Shown here one piece after another: positions 9,649 to 23,262 of a stretch of DNA of 64,000 nt; position 1 is the first letter of the stretch; each line of letters begins with the position of its first letter. The stretch lies in the NCBI GenBank assembly GCA_026874595.1, contig CM049314.1:61483300-61547299 (forward strand). Direction: 5' to 3'. The notes under the pieces were generated by a model. The model was not told the DNA's origin, did not search any database, and saw only the letters and a list, made by a program, of their open reading frames with translations. A program made the translations under genes and the position numbers. This DNA comes from Sipunculus nudus. Its lineage: Eukaryota > Annelida > Sipuncula > Golfingiida > Sipunculidae.

Positions 9649-12600
9649 CTGTAAACAAGAAAACATATAGTACAACTTAATAAAACATGTCTTATACTCA
9701 AGGGTGTGTAGTGGAAAAAACCGGATGTTAACACAGATGTACAATGAACACAAATGTTCAGTCCTATCTGATGTGATACAACATGTTTATCAAGTTGCAT
9801 TTACTGTCACAGAGTTTTTACGTTTTTAAATACAGTTTAACCACCTTGATGTAACATCACATTGACATAATATAGTAGCCAGGTGACCTCTCACCTCATC
9901 AAATATGCATGGATTTTGCCTAAAACTGAACTCTAGTGAGATAATCTATTGTTAAGTAGCTGTGGTAAGTTTCATGAAAATCAATGAAAGCCCTGATAAG
10001 TTATCATGGCAACACTAAAAGTTAACAGACAAACAGACAGATATAGTTGGACCATAATATGTCCGGTCAGAGGTGGACATATAAAAAGGGCCTTCTTTTC
10101 TTTATTATGAATAAGTTTCAATAACATCCTCCTGGTCCTTCTAAATCTGAGACCAGTAAATCTGTTTATTCATTTGAAACTAGACCTTACATGCCCTCTG
10201 ATCATAGGCACTTGGAATAATATTCATTATCCATATATTAAACTTGGTGCTTCTTTGGGGATACAAACTTCACCAGTGTTTACTGTAAATCAGCATTTTG
10301 AATCTGTTCAATGGAGAGATAATATATGTAGATTATATAATAAACTTTATTTACACATACCATGCTGTATGTCTTCCTTGACTCTCCGTCGCTCTTTTTC
10401 AAATGCCTCTAGCCATGCGTTTTTCTCACTCTCTGTTTTAGCATACAGGAGGTACCACTTCTCCTTGGTGTGGTCAAAGATCTTCCAAGCGTTCTTAACA
10501 TTAACATTGAAGAATGGGTCTGTAAACAGAAACCAACATTTAAATAATACATATAATACAGTTCTCCTAGGTTTTCCTCAAAATTATGTGTCTGAGTATA
10601 AATTTTGTTTATTTAAGATCACCTTGGCAAATGTAATAATTACTCATTAACCATCAGGAAGTTAGGCCTACATATGCCTTAATTATTTTTACCTCTTTTC
10701 TGATCAATTCATACATACAAACCAAATCAAGGTCACATGATCAATCGGTCACATGATCGATCAGATAGAGAAACATGTACTGGTTGCAACTATTGGTTGT
10801 GCCAGTGATTGAAAGGTATATTTTGTTTATTATTACACACGGATCTAGTGGTATATTTAACAGTTTACTCACCTTTGCCATCTGATATAGGTAAAATATC
10901 ACACTGGCCCAGATCAATTCTTCCTTTGTATCCTAAAAGGTCACGCCTCAGCAGATCCTGAAAAAAAGGTCAAGGTCATTATATCACACGTCAATGTCAT
11001 TGCAAATATGTAGAATAAGATAGATACTTTCATTTACACATCTCTGCTGCCTTATATGCATAAGAGATATCAATTTAATATGTTTCATAAGATGATGTTC
11101 CATAACTTTTTTTCAATCAATGGATTACATGCAAGAAAAGAAACTATCAAACTGACCCTTTTCAAATTAGCTTAAGTTTTGCTGTCAATATAGATATATA
11201 AGATATGTTTTTAAAACTGATATCGCTGTCCAAAATATATGGCAAACTCATAATTATGTGCAAAGTGAAACACTAAAGCATTCCAGCCATGTATCCTAAA
11301 TTAGCCTTTCCCCAAAATGAATCATGTATCAAGCAACCTTCTTTACTGCCAGATTTTTTTTTTTTGTAAAGGCGACATTGGCAATGGAACAGGAATTAAG
11401 ATTTTACTGTGTAATCACCCTATGTCAGGCTCACTAAAGTCTGATATACCTTTCATTGCAAATATAGTATTATATAGTTTAATTATTATCAAGGATGAAT
11501 TTTTTGTGATTCTGAGTTTTCATTCAGTACCATAAAGTTCCACGAAATGACATTTACGGTGCATCACGACCTACCTTTTTACAGTAGATTAGCTGATGGT
11601 CAAAGAGAAAGAACATCCTCTCCTGGTGCCAGCCGTTTGAATTAACCTTACTCAGCTCCCCCTGGTGGATGAGTTCAGAACTCTGTTCTAGAAGGTCTGC
11701 CCCCTGGTGAGTAGAAATAAAAGCAATAATACACAATCTATTCAGTAAAATTTATATCTCCACGTGGATTTTAAAAATTATTTTAAAGGAATACAGCAGT
11801 ACCTGCCATGAGGGGACACCTTTGGGACTGAGTCAAATATATGTATATATGAGAATAAATATTTCAATCTTTGAAAAATATAAGGATTATTCACTTTTCA
11901 ATAGAAATATGAATTCCCTACAACATACATATTTTCTTAATAATGATTTATTTAGTTAAAATTGTGTTGTCATTCCCTAGAGCTGCAATTTTCCACAAAA
12001 TTTAACATGTCATAAATAATTTATTATTGTTAAGTTGCCATTTTGTTTACTGAATATGTAAAATAAAATTCATATTGTTACCCAATAAAAATTCTATGAA
12101 CGCTCTCTGAGACATCTTTCTTATCTATCAATGCAGGTCTGTCTTGTCAATAAAGCATGTACCACAAATTTTAAATTATACACCAGTGTAACATAGCATC
12201 CTATAACTGCTGAGCCAGCATTTTAAAAAAGATGAGTCGTACCTCCCACTGGTCCACATTATTCTGCCACAAGACCAACTTCTCCACACATTCCATCTTC
12301 CGTTTCCTTTCGTTAATGAACACTGCTATATGTTTCATGGTGTCGAGTGCGGCGTGGAGCTTGCTGTGGTCAGGGTGGGAGGGTGAGGTGTATTTGAGCA
12401 ACTCGGCTAACTGTAGTGGGTATTTGCATATTTTCTGTACAGGTATTAGGAGGAAGCCCTCTAGAGGTATTTCTATCATATCTTGGAGCAGACGACATGC
12501 CTGTAATGAAGTAAATTATGATCATGTGATTTTATCATGTGACTGATCATGTGACATATCGAGTGAGTGCTTTTGTAAAAAAGAGATCACTCAACACCAA

Positions 12601-15600
12601 TTTATTTTTACAAATAATATGAACATTTGCTCTAATTAAATTACCTGCATATCACTAAAGTGTATCATAATACTATTACAATCATTACCCTTAATGTAAC
12701 TGGGAAATCATTACAATAAAAGTAACGAGAATACTGTCAGTTGTATATTTTACCATGAAATGATTATCAAAAGAGAAATGTGTCATATTTAAGATTATCT
12801 GTTGTCTGTACTGAAATATGCTTACACTTAAATTTAATTAAAAATGCGTCCAATATGGGAACTCAAACCCTGCACAGTAGATAGTGATATGGTATTTTAA
12901 TTAAACTTGTTATCCCTGGGAGCTTTTAAACTGAAAATTAAAAAAACAGCCCTGGACATCATGGTATTACTGTACTTTATTATAAACATAACAAACAACA
13001 ACCTGCCCCCTCCCCCAAGATGTAAGTTGGCTTATGGACACCTTTCAGGGAAATGACATGTGGCATGATGTCATGGTCACCTGTGACATAATGGGTTACG
13101 CTCAACAGATGGCCGCATGGTGGCATGTAACAAGTTAAAGTGGTAAAATGTGCTACAAAACCCCATAAAACACTCATTCTCGGGTTAATTGCACTTGGAT
13201 TTACACCAAAATTGAACTTGTGGACACTTTCACAATACTCACAATATGATAAATTTCAATAAGATCAATTATACCATCTCCAGATATTGCCCAGACATAC
13301 ACACACACACATAATTGAATGAAAAACAATAACCCTCTCTTCGCGCAGGGTTAATAAAAAAGAATATAAGGACTATACTATTTTTTACATGCTCACCTCA
13401 AAGAAGTGTTGATATTTGGTGACCTGTTGTAATGAGTCCAGGAGTTCACAGGCTAGGGGGTGATTATTGCAGTAATCTGAGTAAATCTCAAACCCTTTGC
13501 TCTGTAAAACAAAATTTAGAAATGTCACATTCATCATCAAATCACATTGATAATTAGCAGAACTTAAGCATTCATGTTTCATAATATTTTCCTCACCTCT
13601 TATTCCACTACAAGTACATTTATGTTTTTATTTATCCAGTCTTTTATCCGTGGATAATGTTCTCTACTATTTCATAAATTATTTTGATAAATCAAATATT
13701 TCATCCTAACCAAACGAAAGCAACTCTTCATTGTAAATAAAATTATAATCCCAAATTTCATCTATGAAGAAATTCTTTCAGTAAAACAACAGGACATAGC
13801 ATGAGCCAAGAGAAAAACAAATAAAAATTTAATTTGATTAACTGCCAAAGACTGTGATAAAAATTACATATATTTTTAATATTCTTGATGACGCTCAAAT
13901 TGATATGAATTTTAATAATTATTACTTATACTCAAGAGTGATGATGCCTGTCTATTTTTATATATTTCTATTTTAAAGAATATGCTAAATAAAAAATTAT
14001 CTTTACTTTTAGATTGTGTATACAATGATCATGTGACATCTGACTATTAATAGCTAGTATTTTCGAACTTTCGGAAACTTTCACCCAAATGTAAGACTCA
14101 TGACTGACAGTAAGCTCATGCATGACAATGTCCTATACATGAGTAAATACACTATTAATTCAATTTTGCACTGAAACCTGAAACTTTTTACACAAATATA
14201 AGATTTCATCTTAAGCATGACAATGTCTTATACATAAGTATATACAGTATTTTATTTCATTTTTTTTGCACTGAAACCTGAAGTATTACCAAAATATAAC
14301 ACTCTTGACTGTCATTCATCTCATTTTTATATCTTATTCATAAGTGCATACAGTATTTTATTTCAATTTTGCACTGAGAACATATATTTCCTATCAAAAT
14401 CATGGTTCCCAACAGTGATCACGTTTAAGGATACAGGAGCTCAGCTGTTAATGAGATAAAATCAAAGGATATTAACCGGACCTTACCAGTGCATAGGTCA
14501 TATCAGTTTTATCTGTTTTATCATAACAGTCGCATCATTATTTGTGTCATAAATCTGATACAGGAAAGGTATTTTAATAGCATAATTTACCTGCATACTG
14601 TATGAAATGTAATAGCTTAATAATCCAGCATACACTTTCTACTTTTTATTAGTATACTATACTGATTAAAAACTAATTTCTGATACTAAATCATGCAAAT
14701 TACAATGCAGTAATAAATCAGTGATGTGTAGGGAAACATGAAATGCCTAAATGTCAGTAAAAATTTTCATCTCATATCTTTCAAGCTTGTATGAACTGAT
14801 GTTTGTGTAACTTTTCATGCAAGTAAATTGTGCTTATGTTTAAGAATATTAAGCAGGCATATTTTATGTTTAAGCTTTGATATTGGAGTACAATGAATTA
14901 AGTCATAACAGACACAAAGATGGGTGTATTTCAAATAAAAAGGGGCCTTTCAGAGAGAGATTTTCTAATGCCAAAATATTATATTGTGTAACAGAAAAAG
15001 CAGAACTTGTAGCAATGCAAGAAGGGCAGTGGAAGATCTACAGGAGGGCTTCAAGGGGTCTACAACCCTCCCCCCCCCCTATTTAGAGCCATAATAACCT
15101 TTTTTAAGGAGGTCAAACCAAATTCACTGCCTTGAACCTTCCCATTCTGGATCAAAGGATCTTTTTTTTAGGGTTACTTATTAGCCTTTCTGGGTTGGAC
15201 TCTCCCTTTTCGAAATTCCTTGATCTGCTCCTGCATAAGGATCAAGCCATAAAACATTAAGCATACTGAAAGCTTTACCATGTGCAGGCCTTGGACTGGG
15301 ATTGACACAAACACCTTCATTTAAGCTCAGATCAATATGAAATTTGTTGGCAATTACAAACATTTCATACCAGCATAACAGGTAACATCTCAATCAGTAT
15401 TCATTGTGGCTTTATTGCACATGTTGTTGTTACTACAGAGAGGGTTTTTTTTTCAGGATGATGGAATTCTTCAGAACTGCATGATTTCAAATATGCATCA
15501 ATTGTTCAAAGACTGGCCATATGGAATGGTCCTGAGTGGTATCTGAGTAGTGTCATAACTAAAAGAGTTTTAAAAGCAGAATTTGTAGCATCCCATTAAT

Positions 15601-18600
15601 ATCTCTAATTTCAAATGAAATATAAATGTATTGTACTAACATGGTTAATGAAGCACTGGCCCAGTTCACTCGAGTGTGGGGAAGATTTGCTGAAACTTCT
15701 CTGTAAGTCTTGTAAAAATGACTGAGCAAATGTGTAGATCTCCTCTATGTTACCAAAGATCTTGAAGATCTGTTCCTCGGTAAACATGTCTGTCCTCCGA
15801 CTGGCTTTCTCAATGTATCCCTGAGTAAAATTAAAATATACAGTTATTTTATGGAAGTTCAGAAAAAAAAACAACTGACTTTTAAAAAATTGTGGCTTCA
15901 ATGTCTTTTTAAAAGTAACTGACTTAAATTACTGAAACTATAGAATATTCATTAGGTTTATGCTCAGACCTAAAGTCATAATTACAAATAGTGGGATATA
16001 TTACATGATGGTTGAAGACTATTAGCAGCCTTTTCACTTTATTTATACATTTGGTGCAATAAGCAACATATCTAAACTTACTTTTCTGAACTTGCTCATG
16101 AACTAATGTTTTATTAGTTACATATATAGCAAGACCATTTAATCACATAGAGCAATAAAGATACACATGGGATAATGATGATGATTTCTGGGTATAGACT
16201 GATTGAACATACATAATCAATTATGTTTGTAATTATTGGAAAATTCTTATTGATACATTCATGTATACAAAACTGCTTATTAATTACATCCAAATAAAAC
16301 TATCTAAAGATGACTTTCAACTATTAAAGGCATTATATCTTAGTCATAATACTGAGGAATCACAATATATACTCAAAAAGACTGGGCAAGGGGGTTGAGA
16401 CACCTATGATCCAAGCTGAAAATGCAAAATCTGGAGCTTCTGTGAAATTTCATGTACAGCTGACTTTGTATAAAGTACTGACCTCTACAACATCCTTGAG
16501 ATGTTTAACATACTCCTGTTCTGCCTGTAGGATCTCGTTTACGACATTGGTCCGTGCCTGGTCCCTGCTTAACATGTTGACACTGTACCGTCTCATGGCA
16601 GCATCCGAGTCCAAACGACCTTCCTTGACCTTTTGAGCAAAATCTTCCGCTGTTTCCTCTTGGTTCGCTTTTAACTGCAAAAATATATATGTATATATAA
16701 TTAAATCTTATTTTTGTAAATCATGTTTTGCCATTTAAAAACAATTTGGATTATATAAATCCTATGTCCTGAAAACAGGAAAAAAAAAAGAAATATGAAG
16801 ATTTTAATAATATCTGATTTGATACCCTGTTTGGTCTGCAATATTTCATATACCTGACCAACACCATCTTCAGTATGGTTTATATTTAATTAAGATGTAA
16901 ATGAATACATATTTCTAATTAATCACATGGTTTTAATAGAAACCTTTAAAAGCACATCTAATAAGCAATAAAGCACTTTTAAGCATTAAATTCAAAATTA
17001 ACTTTAAAATATTTACAAATATTTGGAAAATCAGTTTTCTCTCTACTCAGACAACTGGTGATCTGATTTCAATATCCTACAGTGACTTCAGTCATGAAAA
17101 GTGATATCAAAATTTCTGATCAAGTCATGTACAAGCATGTCCTGGGAATATTTAATCATTGTTCACAAGTCTGCTTTACATTGATCATACTCCAGTGCAA
17201 TCCTGAGTCATAAACAGCATGACACGAGCTTATTAACTAATTAATAGTCATTTACATCGGTTGTCTGTTACACACAAGTTTATCTAACTGAATAATTTTA
17301 TGTGGGACACCGGTTTATGCAAATGAACACAAATGAAGTTCTGTAAACCTGAGAGTTATGTTGCTCACAGAAATTGATTGATGTAACATTAACATACTAC
17401 AGATATTATTACAAGGTATCAACAGTTACAAACTGTGTATAGGTTCCTCAGTCTTGTTTATACAGTAGTGTGGCCATGGACACTACAATTAACTCATTCA
17501 AGATTCACTGACATATCAAATAAAATTTTAATTTCATATACTTCAGGAAATGAACACTTTTGATATAAGTTTGTAAATATAATATTTTAAACATTAATTA
17601 ATTCTTTACTTATTTGTTATGTTTGCTGTTGTAACTTGATTTTTAAGAATTTTTAATCAATAATTATATAACAATCAATGTCCAATCAAATTTGTTTATA
17701 CATAGCAAACATGTTAATCCCGGGAAAATTACAATGGAAATAGGAATAATTCATGCTGTTTTTAGAATATGTGACCAGTAGTTTTTGAAAGCCTTAAAAA
17801 TGTTTGTACGCAATAATTTAATAAACATCTTCAGAAAACATAAAAGTGATTCATTTACCCATAGATTAAAATAAAATTCCTGGTTGTGATTAAATATTAG
17901 CTTTTCATAGTTGCATACAGGCTTAATTTAAGACTCACAATTTGATCAAAGACTTAAAAATATTCCCTGGCATTGATTTTATGTGAAAGCCAAGAAATCA
18001 TCAATTGAACAAAGTGATTTTGAAGACATACAAATTTTAAGTCAAGAAATTTCCTAGACATAGTGTATAAAAAATTAATAATTAATTAAAATGATCCCTT
18101 AATGAAAGTTTTAGAAACTATAACATGGACAATATTTACTAGAATATCTGGTAAGGCCTATCATCATTGAGAAAAACAGCCAAACAAATATCTATAATAT
18201 ACAACTCTTTATAATACCTAAGTTACTGAATAATGTGCTCTATGCAAAATGTCACTGCCATAAATCTCTAATAAATAACTACAAATAAAGTATGGCCTTG
18301 ATGTTAACTTAATGGTCCACTTTTCCTGACTTGGTAGATATTTATGTCATAGGGGTTTTCACTCTGGTGGTTTTATGGTCCACCTTGAAAGTCCTTTGAC
18401 ATTATAGGCAGATAAATACAGATTTAAGCAGAAACAATTCTATTATTGTATTAGTGTTTGACATATATACGGTGGTCCATAAACTAATATGTTGTGTAAC
18501 TGACTGAGCAATAACAATATTTATGTGGTCAGAGCTAGTGCTAAAACCACTAAAGTTAGAGGAATATCTCCCAGGTGCCTCAATCTAAACACATTTAGAC

Positions 18601-21600
18601 TAGCAGGTGCATCTTTTCAAAATTTTGTTTCCCCATGTTTTAGAAGGTACAGGTTAAATAAATCAGTTGTATTCAAATTCATACTGTATTAATAAAATAA
18701 TAAAAAATATAATCATTATTATTATTATTATTATTAACAGTATAATGCAAAGAATGTATGCATAATAATTATCATATGATTATACATTATAATTAAATAT
18801 TATACATAGCATTTAAATGCAGAGCTGATCATAACATTGGCATTTGCACTGAATTGGACAAAGATATATTTTCTTGTAAAATAAGAACCTTTTGATTTTT
18901 AATATAATATCCCATAATGGGGTAGCTGGTTTTAAGAGCTCCATTGGGTTAAATGTGACTAAGCATGGCATGTAAAGTGTTTCAATTAAATCAAATGCAA
19001 ATGCAGTTAAATAATTATAATCAAATGCAACTGTGATAAGAATTATCAAAGGTTATATAAGTCACATATATGGTGCAGTCATATACTCACAGATGGACAG
19101 TTAAGGACCATTTCTACAGTCTGTCTATCACAATTGCTCTGATATGATCACTCTTCTAAAGTTACCAGTGCTATGTTGCAGATAATAATTACTACCGGTA
19201 TTTAAAGTGTTTTCAATATGTTCAAATAACTCAATGTTCACTCAACTAGATATACATAACATACTGTCATTATTCATTTAAATTAATGTTCAAACCATCA
19301 TAAAACATAAATAATGAAGTAGCTCACAGAGAAGCTGAGTCTACTCACTGAGTACCTGAGACACCCCAGTGAGCAGCTCACACACCTTGAGATAGTACCT
19401 AATTAACACAAGTATGCTCACCTAAAAATACCATATACCAATACCATACCATAGCCCAACCATTATAAAATATAATCTGTAAAGTAGCTCACTGAGTAAT
19501 TAAGTCGACTCACTGAGTACCTGGTCACACTCACTGAGTAGCTCACCATCCTAACTGAGTACCAAGACTTTATAATTTATTAAATACTTAGTAACATACT
19601 AAACACATGCAGGCTAAAATGATATTACTTAAGATTATATATACAGAGCGAAACTATGCTCCTGTAATTTTCTTTGTGTCTTATATGGAATTTGATGAAA
19701 CCAGTGAATAGTACATCTTGTATGAACAAGAGCTACAGCATTAGTTATGTTGAACTGCACTCCTGATCTGGTAAATATGTAACTTTGATTTTCAGTAATT
19801 CTTTATGATTTATAGGGATAAGTGACTTTTATGATTGAGGTTTTGTGCAATGGCAATTATGAGATTACACCAATTAACATTCCCCTGTCATGCTGTTAAT
19901 TTATACATTTCAGTAGAACTTGCCTAATTAGTCCAACTTTACTCATCAAAGCCAAAAAACAAACAAAATCACCATAAATCTTAATCATTATCAGCTTTAA
20001 TCATAACCATCAGATCAGTGTGTACCAACTTTAGTAGAGTTGACCTCTTTAATGACAAAAATAAACTGGACCCCAACACCCAAATTAGGAAAAAAATCTA
20101 TAATCTGAACACACAGAATTAATTTCCTAATAATATGTTAAAATTTTCTTGGCAGTATATTGTATGAACAATTATAATTAGGTTTCCTGATGGAAAATTC
20201 TAGCTATTCCTGTATGGAAATACAGTGAAGTTGACAGGGAGAAACTTAAGTGTTGTGAAAAGATATCTGCTGGGGATATATGCTGGTTGAAGAGAAGTAC
20301 AAAATTCTTTTCAAATAGACATGTTAAATTTGTTGCGCATAAGTTGTTTGAGAACGTGTATTCATCCATCTCCATATAATTATCTGTCTGTCTGTTTATC
20401 TATTTTAATTACAAAACTTTGCAAACGTTCTCCATGGAGTTCAATCACATTTTGAAAAATGATGGTCAATGGAAAACCAACTAGAATACGGGTAGTCTTG
20501 TAGTCGACAAGTATCCACCGAAATCAGAGTGGGACAGGTGAAGTGAGGCTTGAATTGAGTGGCAAGGGGAAATAGAGTGAGGTGTGTTTCATATTAGCAT
20601 GGATGGCTGCAGCCGAAATGTGTATGTAGGTGGCACCACCTACCACAAAATCCAGAAAGCTGACCAAGTTGTATACATGTGCAAAATTTAGGCAGATAAA
20701 TAAAACCACTACTTGTATATGAGTGATTTTATCCCACAGCAGACAAACAGAAGGACACTGTGCAAAAATGGTGGCAGGTGGGGCCACCAGTTTTGTGTAT
20801 GATTAAGAGCTATGTGAGATCTATACATATGCAAAATTTCAGGGGGATATGTCAAACCAGTCCTGAGTTATTAGCATGGTTGTCTGGAGCATAAACAGGG
20901 AGGAAGTGGCACCACCTGTGACTAAAATGGAAAAACTTTCCAAGATGAATAAACATGTAAAATTTCAGCTCAACTTGTCAAACGAATCCTGAGATATCAG
21001 CATGGATGTCTGCACTGCACATGCACAGGTAGGTGGCGCCACCTGTCATATCAACGAAAAACCTATCCAAGATGTATAAACGTGCAAAATTTCAGGAGAA
21101 TAAGTCCAGTCACTGCAGAGATATGCATGATTTTATCCAAAGGCAGATAAACAGATGGCCACTGTGCAAAAACAGTTGCAGGTGACACCACCAGTTTTTG
21201 GTATGTTAAAGGGCTATGTTAGACCTATACATATGCAAAATTTCAGGCTGATCTGTCAAACCAGTCCTGAGATATTAGCATAAATGTCTGGAGCGTTAAC
21301 AGGGAGGTAGGTGGCGCCACCTGTCACAAAATCAAAACCTATCCAAGATGTATAAATGTGCAAAATTTCAGCCGGATTGGTCAAATGAGTACAGAGATAT
21401 GGGAGTTTATGTGTGAACACAGACGCACAGATGGACGCAGAGCGCAGAGGAAAGGTCAGAGGTCAAAACAAAATCGGGGCACAGCAGTTCACGTGACCCA
21501 AACATAATCCCGGGTTTTGTAAAAATATCGCCCAGTGGTTATGGAGGTGTTCTGTGGACACCTAAAACCTGGATCCTCCCTGGTATATAACCACTATGAT

Positions 21601-23213
21601 AACACTCACCCTGACGAAGGCTGCCGGAAACCAGCCTTCCTGTTCTCCTTTCATTCCCCACCACCAGTCCCTGTCTGTCACGTCCAGCACCAGAATCTGA
21701 TCACCAACACTAAATGCAAGCTCGTCCTCGTCTAGAGTTACATGATCCCATAAAGCCTCAGCATATGTTGAAATTTCCCGATCAAACATCTGGAATACAT
21801 TATAAATGACTAACCTGAAAATGTGTACAAAAATATGATTTTTTTTTGCATTATCATAATGGTGACATTCATATCCTATTCATCAGTAGATATCAGTTAA
21901 GAGTTTCCCAGAAACCTATTTTGATTACAATCTCCAGTTTTTCATCACTTCCAGTTAATATGTTTGCCATCAGGATGATGTACTAACACTATATCCTTGG
22001 TTTAAGCAACTTTTGTATGTAACATCTCTTAGTGTGGAATTAGAATATCCCAGTCCTCATAGTTAAAGTACTAGGGTGTGATATATATATGTGCATTTTT
22101 TATGAGGTGATCAAAGACATTTATATATTACACCATAAATTTCTATATTCAGAGTTTACCAACCGACTGATTCTTGTTATTTTCACCAATATCTAAGAAT
22201 GAGGGTGAAAGTTTTATATATATGTGTGTGTGTGTTTGTATGTGTGTATGTAGTATCTGATATCTATGTTGAGGAAAGGATGTCAAGACAGATATGTCAG
22301 TGGAATCAAATTTATATTTCTGCTTAGTGCATCTGAGCTTTACAACTTTAGTGCATCCAAGCTTAACAATTTTTCCTCAATCTAATTCCAGTAAACTAGG
22401 GTAGTAAGTCCTTATCATATCATGCAGTTGGGAATCAAAAAGACATATTTTCAATGAAAAAGAAAAATACTCAAATATAACTTATAATCTTACCACAGCA
22501 TTGGAGCAGGTACCTCCTTCACTCAAACATGCACCTAGCTCAAAGTTTATAAAATGTCGGTGAGACTGCACAGTGTACATATATAGCTAAAATTCCTGCA
22601 TGCCCAAATATTGAGGAGTAGCCGTGAAAATATCTCAGTGTTTACACCAGTCATTTCTAAGGTATCTGATTCAGTCCAGGTATGCATGTAAACAGTTACA
22701 TGTTTGATTGATAAGATACCGATGTCACTGACTGGGAAAATACAGGTAAATGATAGCTCAATTTGCTGGTATCATACTTTGGCATTTTGTGCAAAGGTAA
22801 GTTAACTTCCCGTTAAGTGGCAAAAATATATGAGAGACATACATTTGTGTGAGAGCTATAGATTGCATATAATTATAAATAAGTATTTTTTAACAACTCT
22901 GTACAGCTCTGTGTACAACACTGTATATAGACTGGAAGCCAACATTCTTTGGTGTGTTTACAGTCAATTCGGATTCTGTACAGGAATGTTGATTTTTTAA
23001 ATTATTGGAATACTTTCATTTGCTCTTACAGGAACAACTTATACACAGTTATTCTATTACCTGTATTCTTAAATAACTTAAATAACTAATACTGATTTGC
23101 CATATTAATTTACCTTTTTCTCACCTAGTCTCACTACTACTGATTTATCATTCAATTATATTTTAACTTTATGGGACATAAATAAAAACTGTAAATCCAA
23201 ATTATTTTCATTC

Positions 23214-23262
<49 letters not shown>

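Noticed and set aside
10174-10650. 158-codon plus-strand open frame
   Set aside because: Antisense shadow of PH exon 13 plus intron sequence; the minus strand carries the conserved protein.
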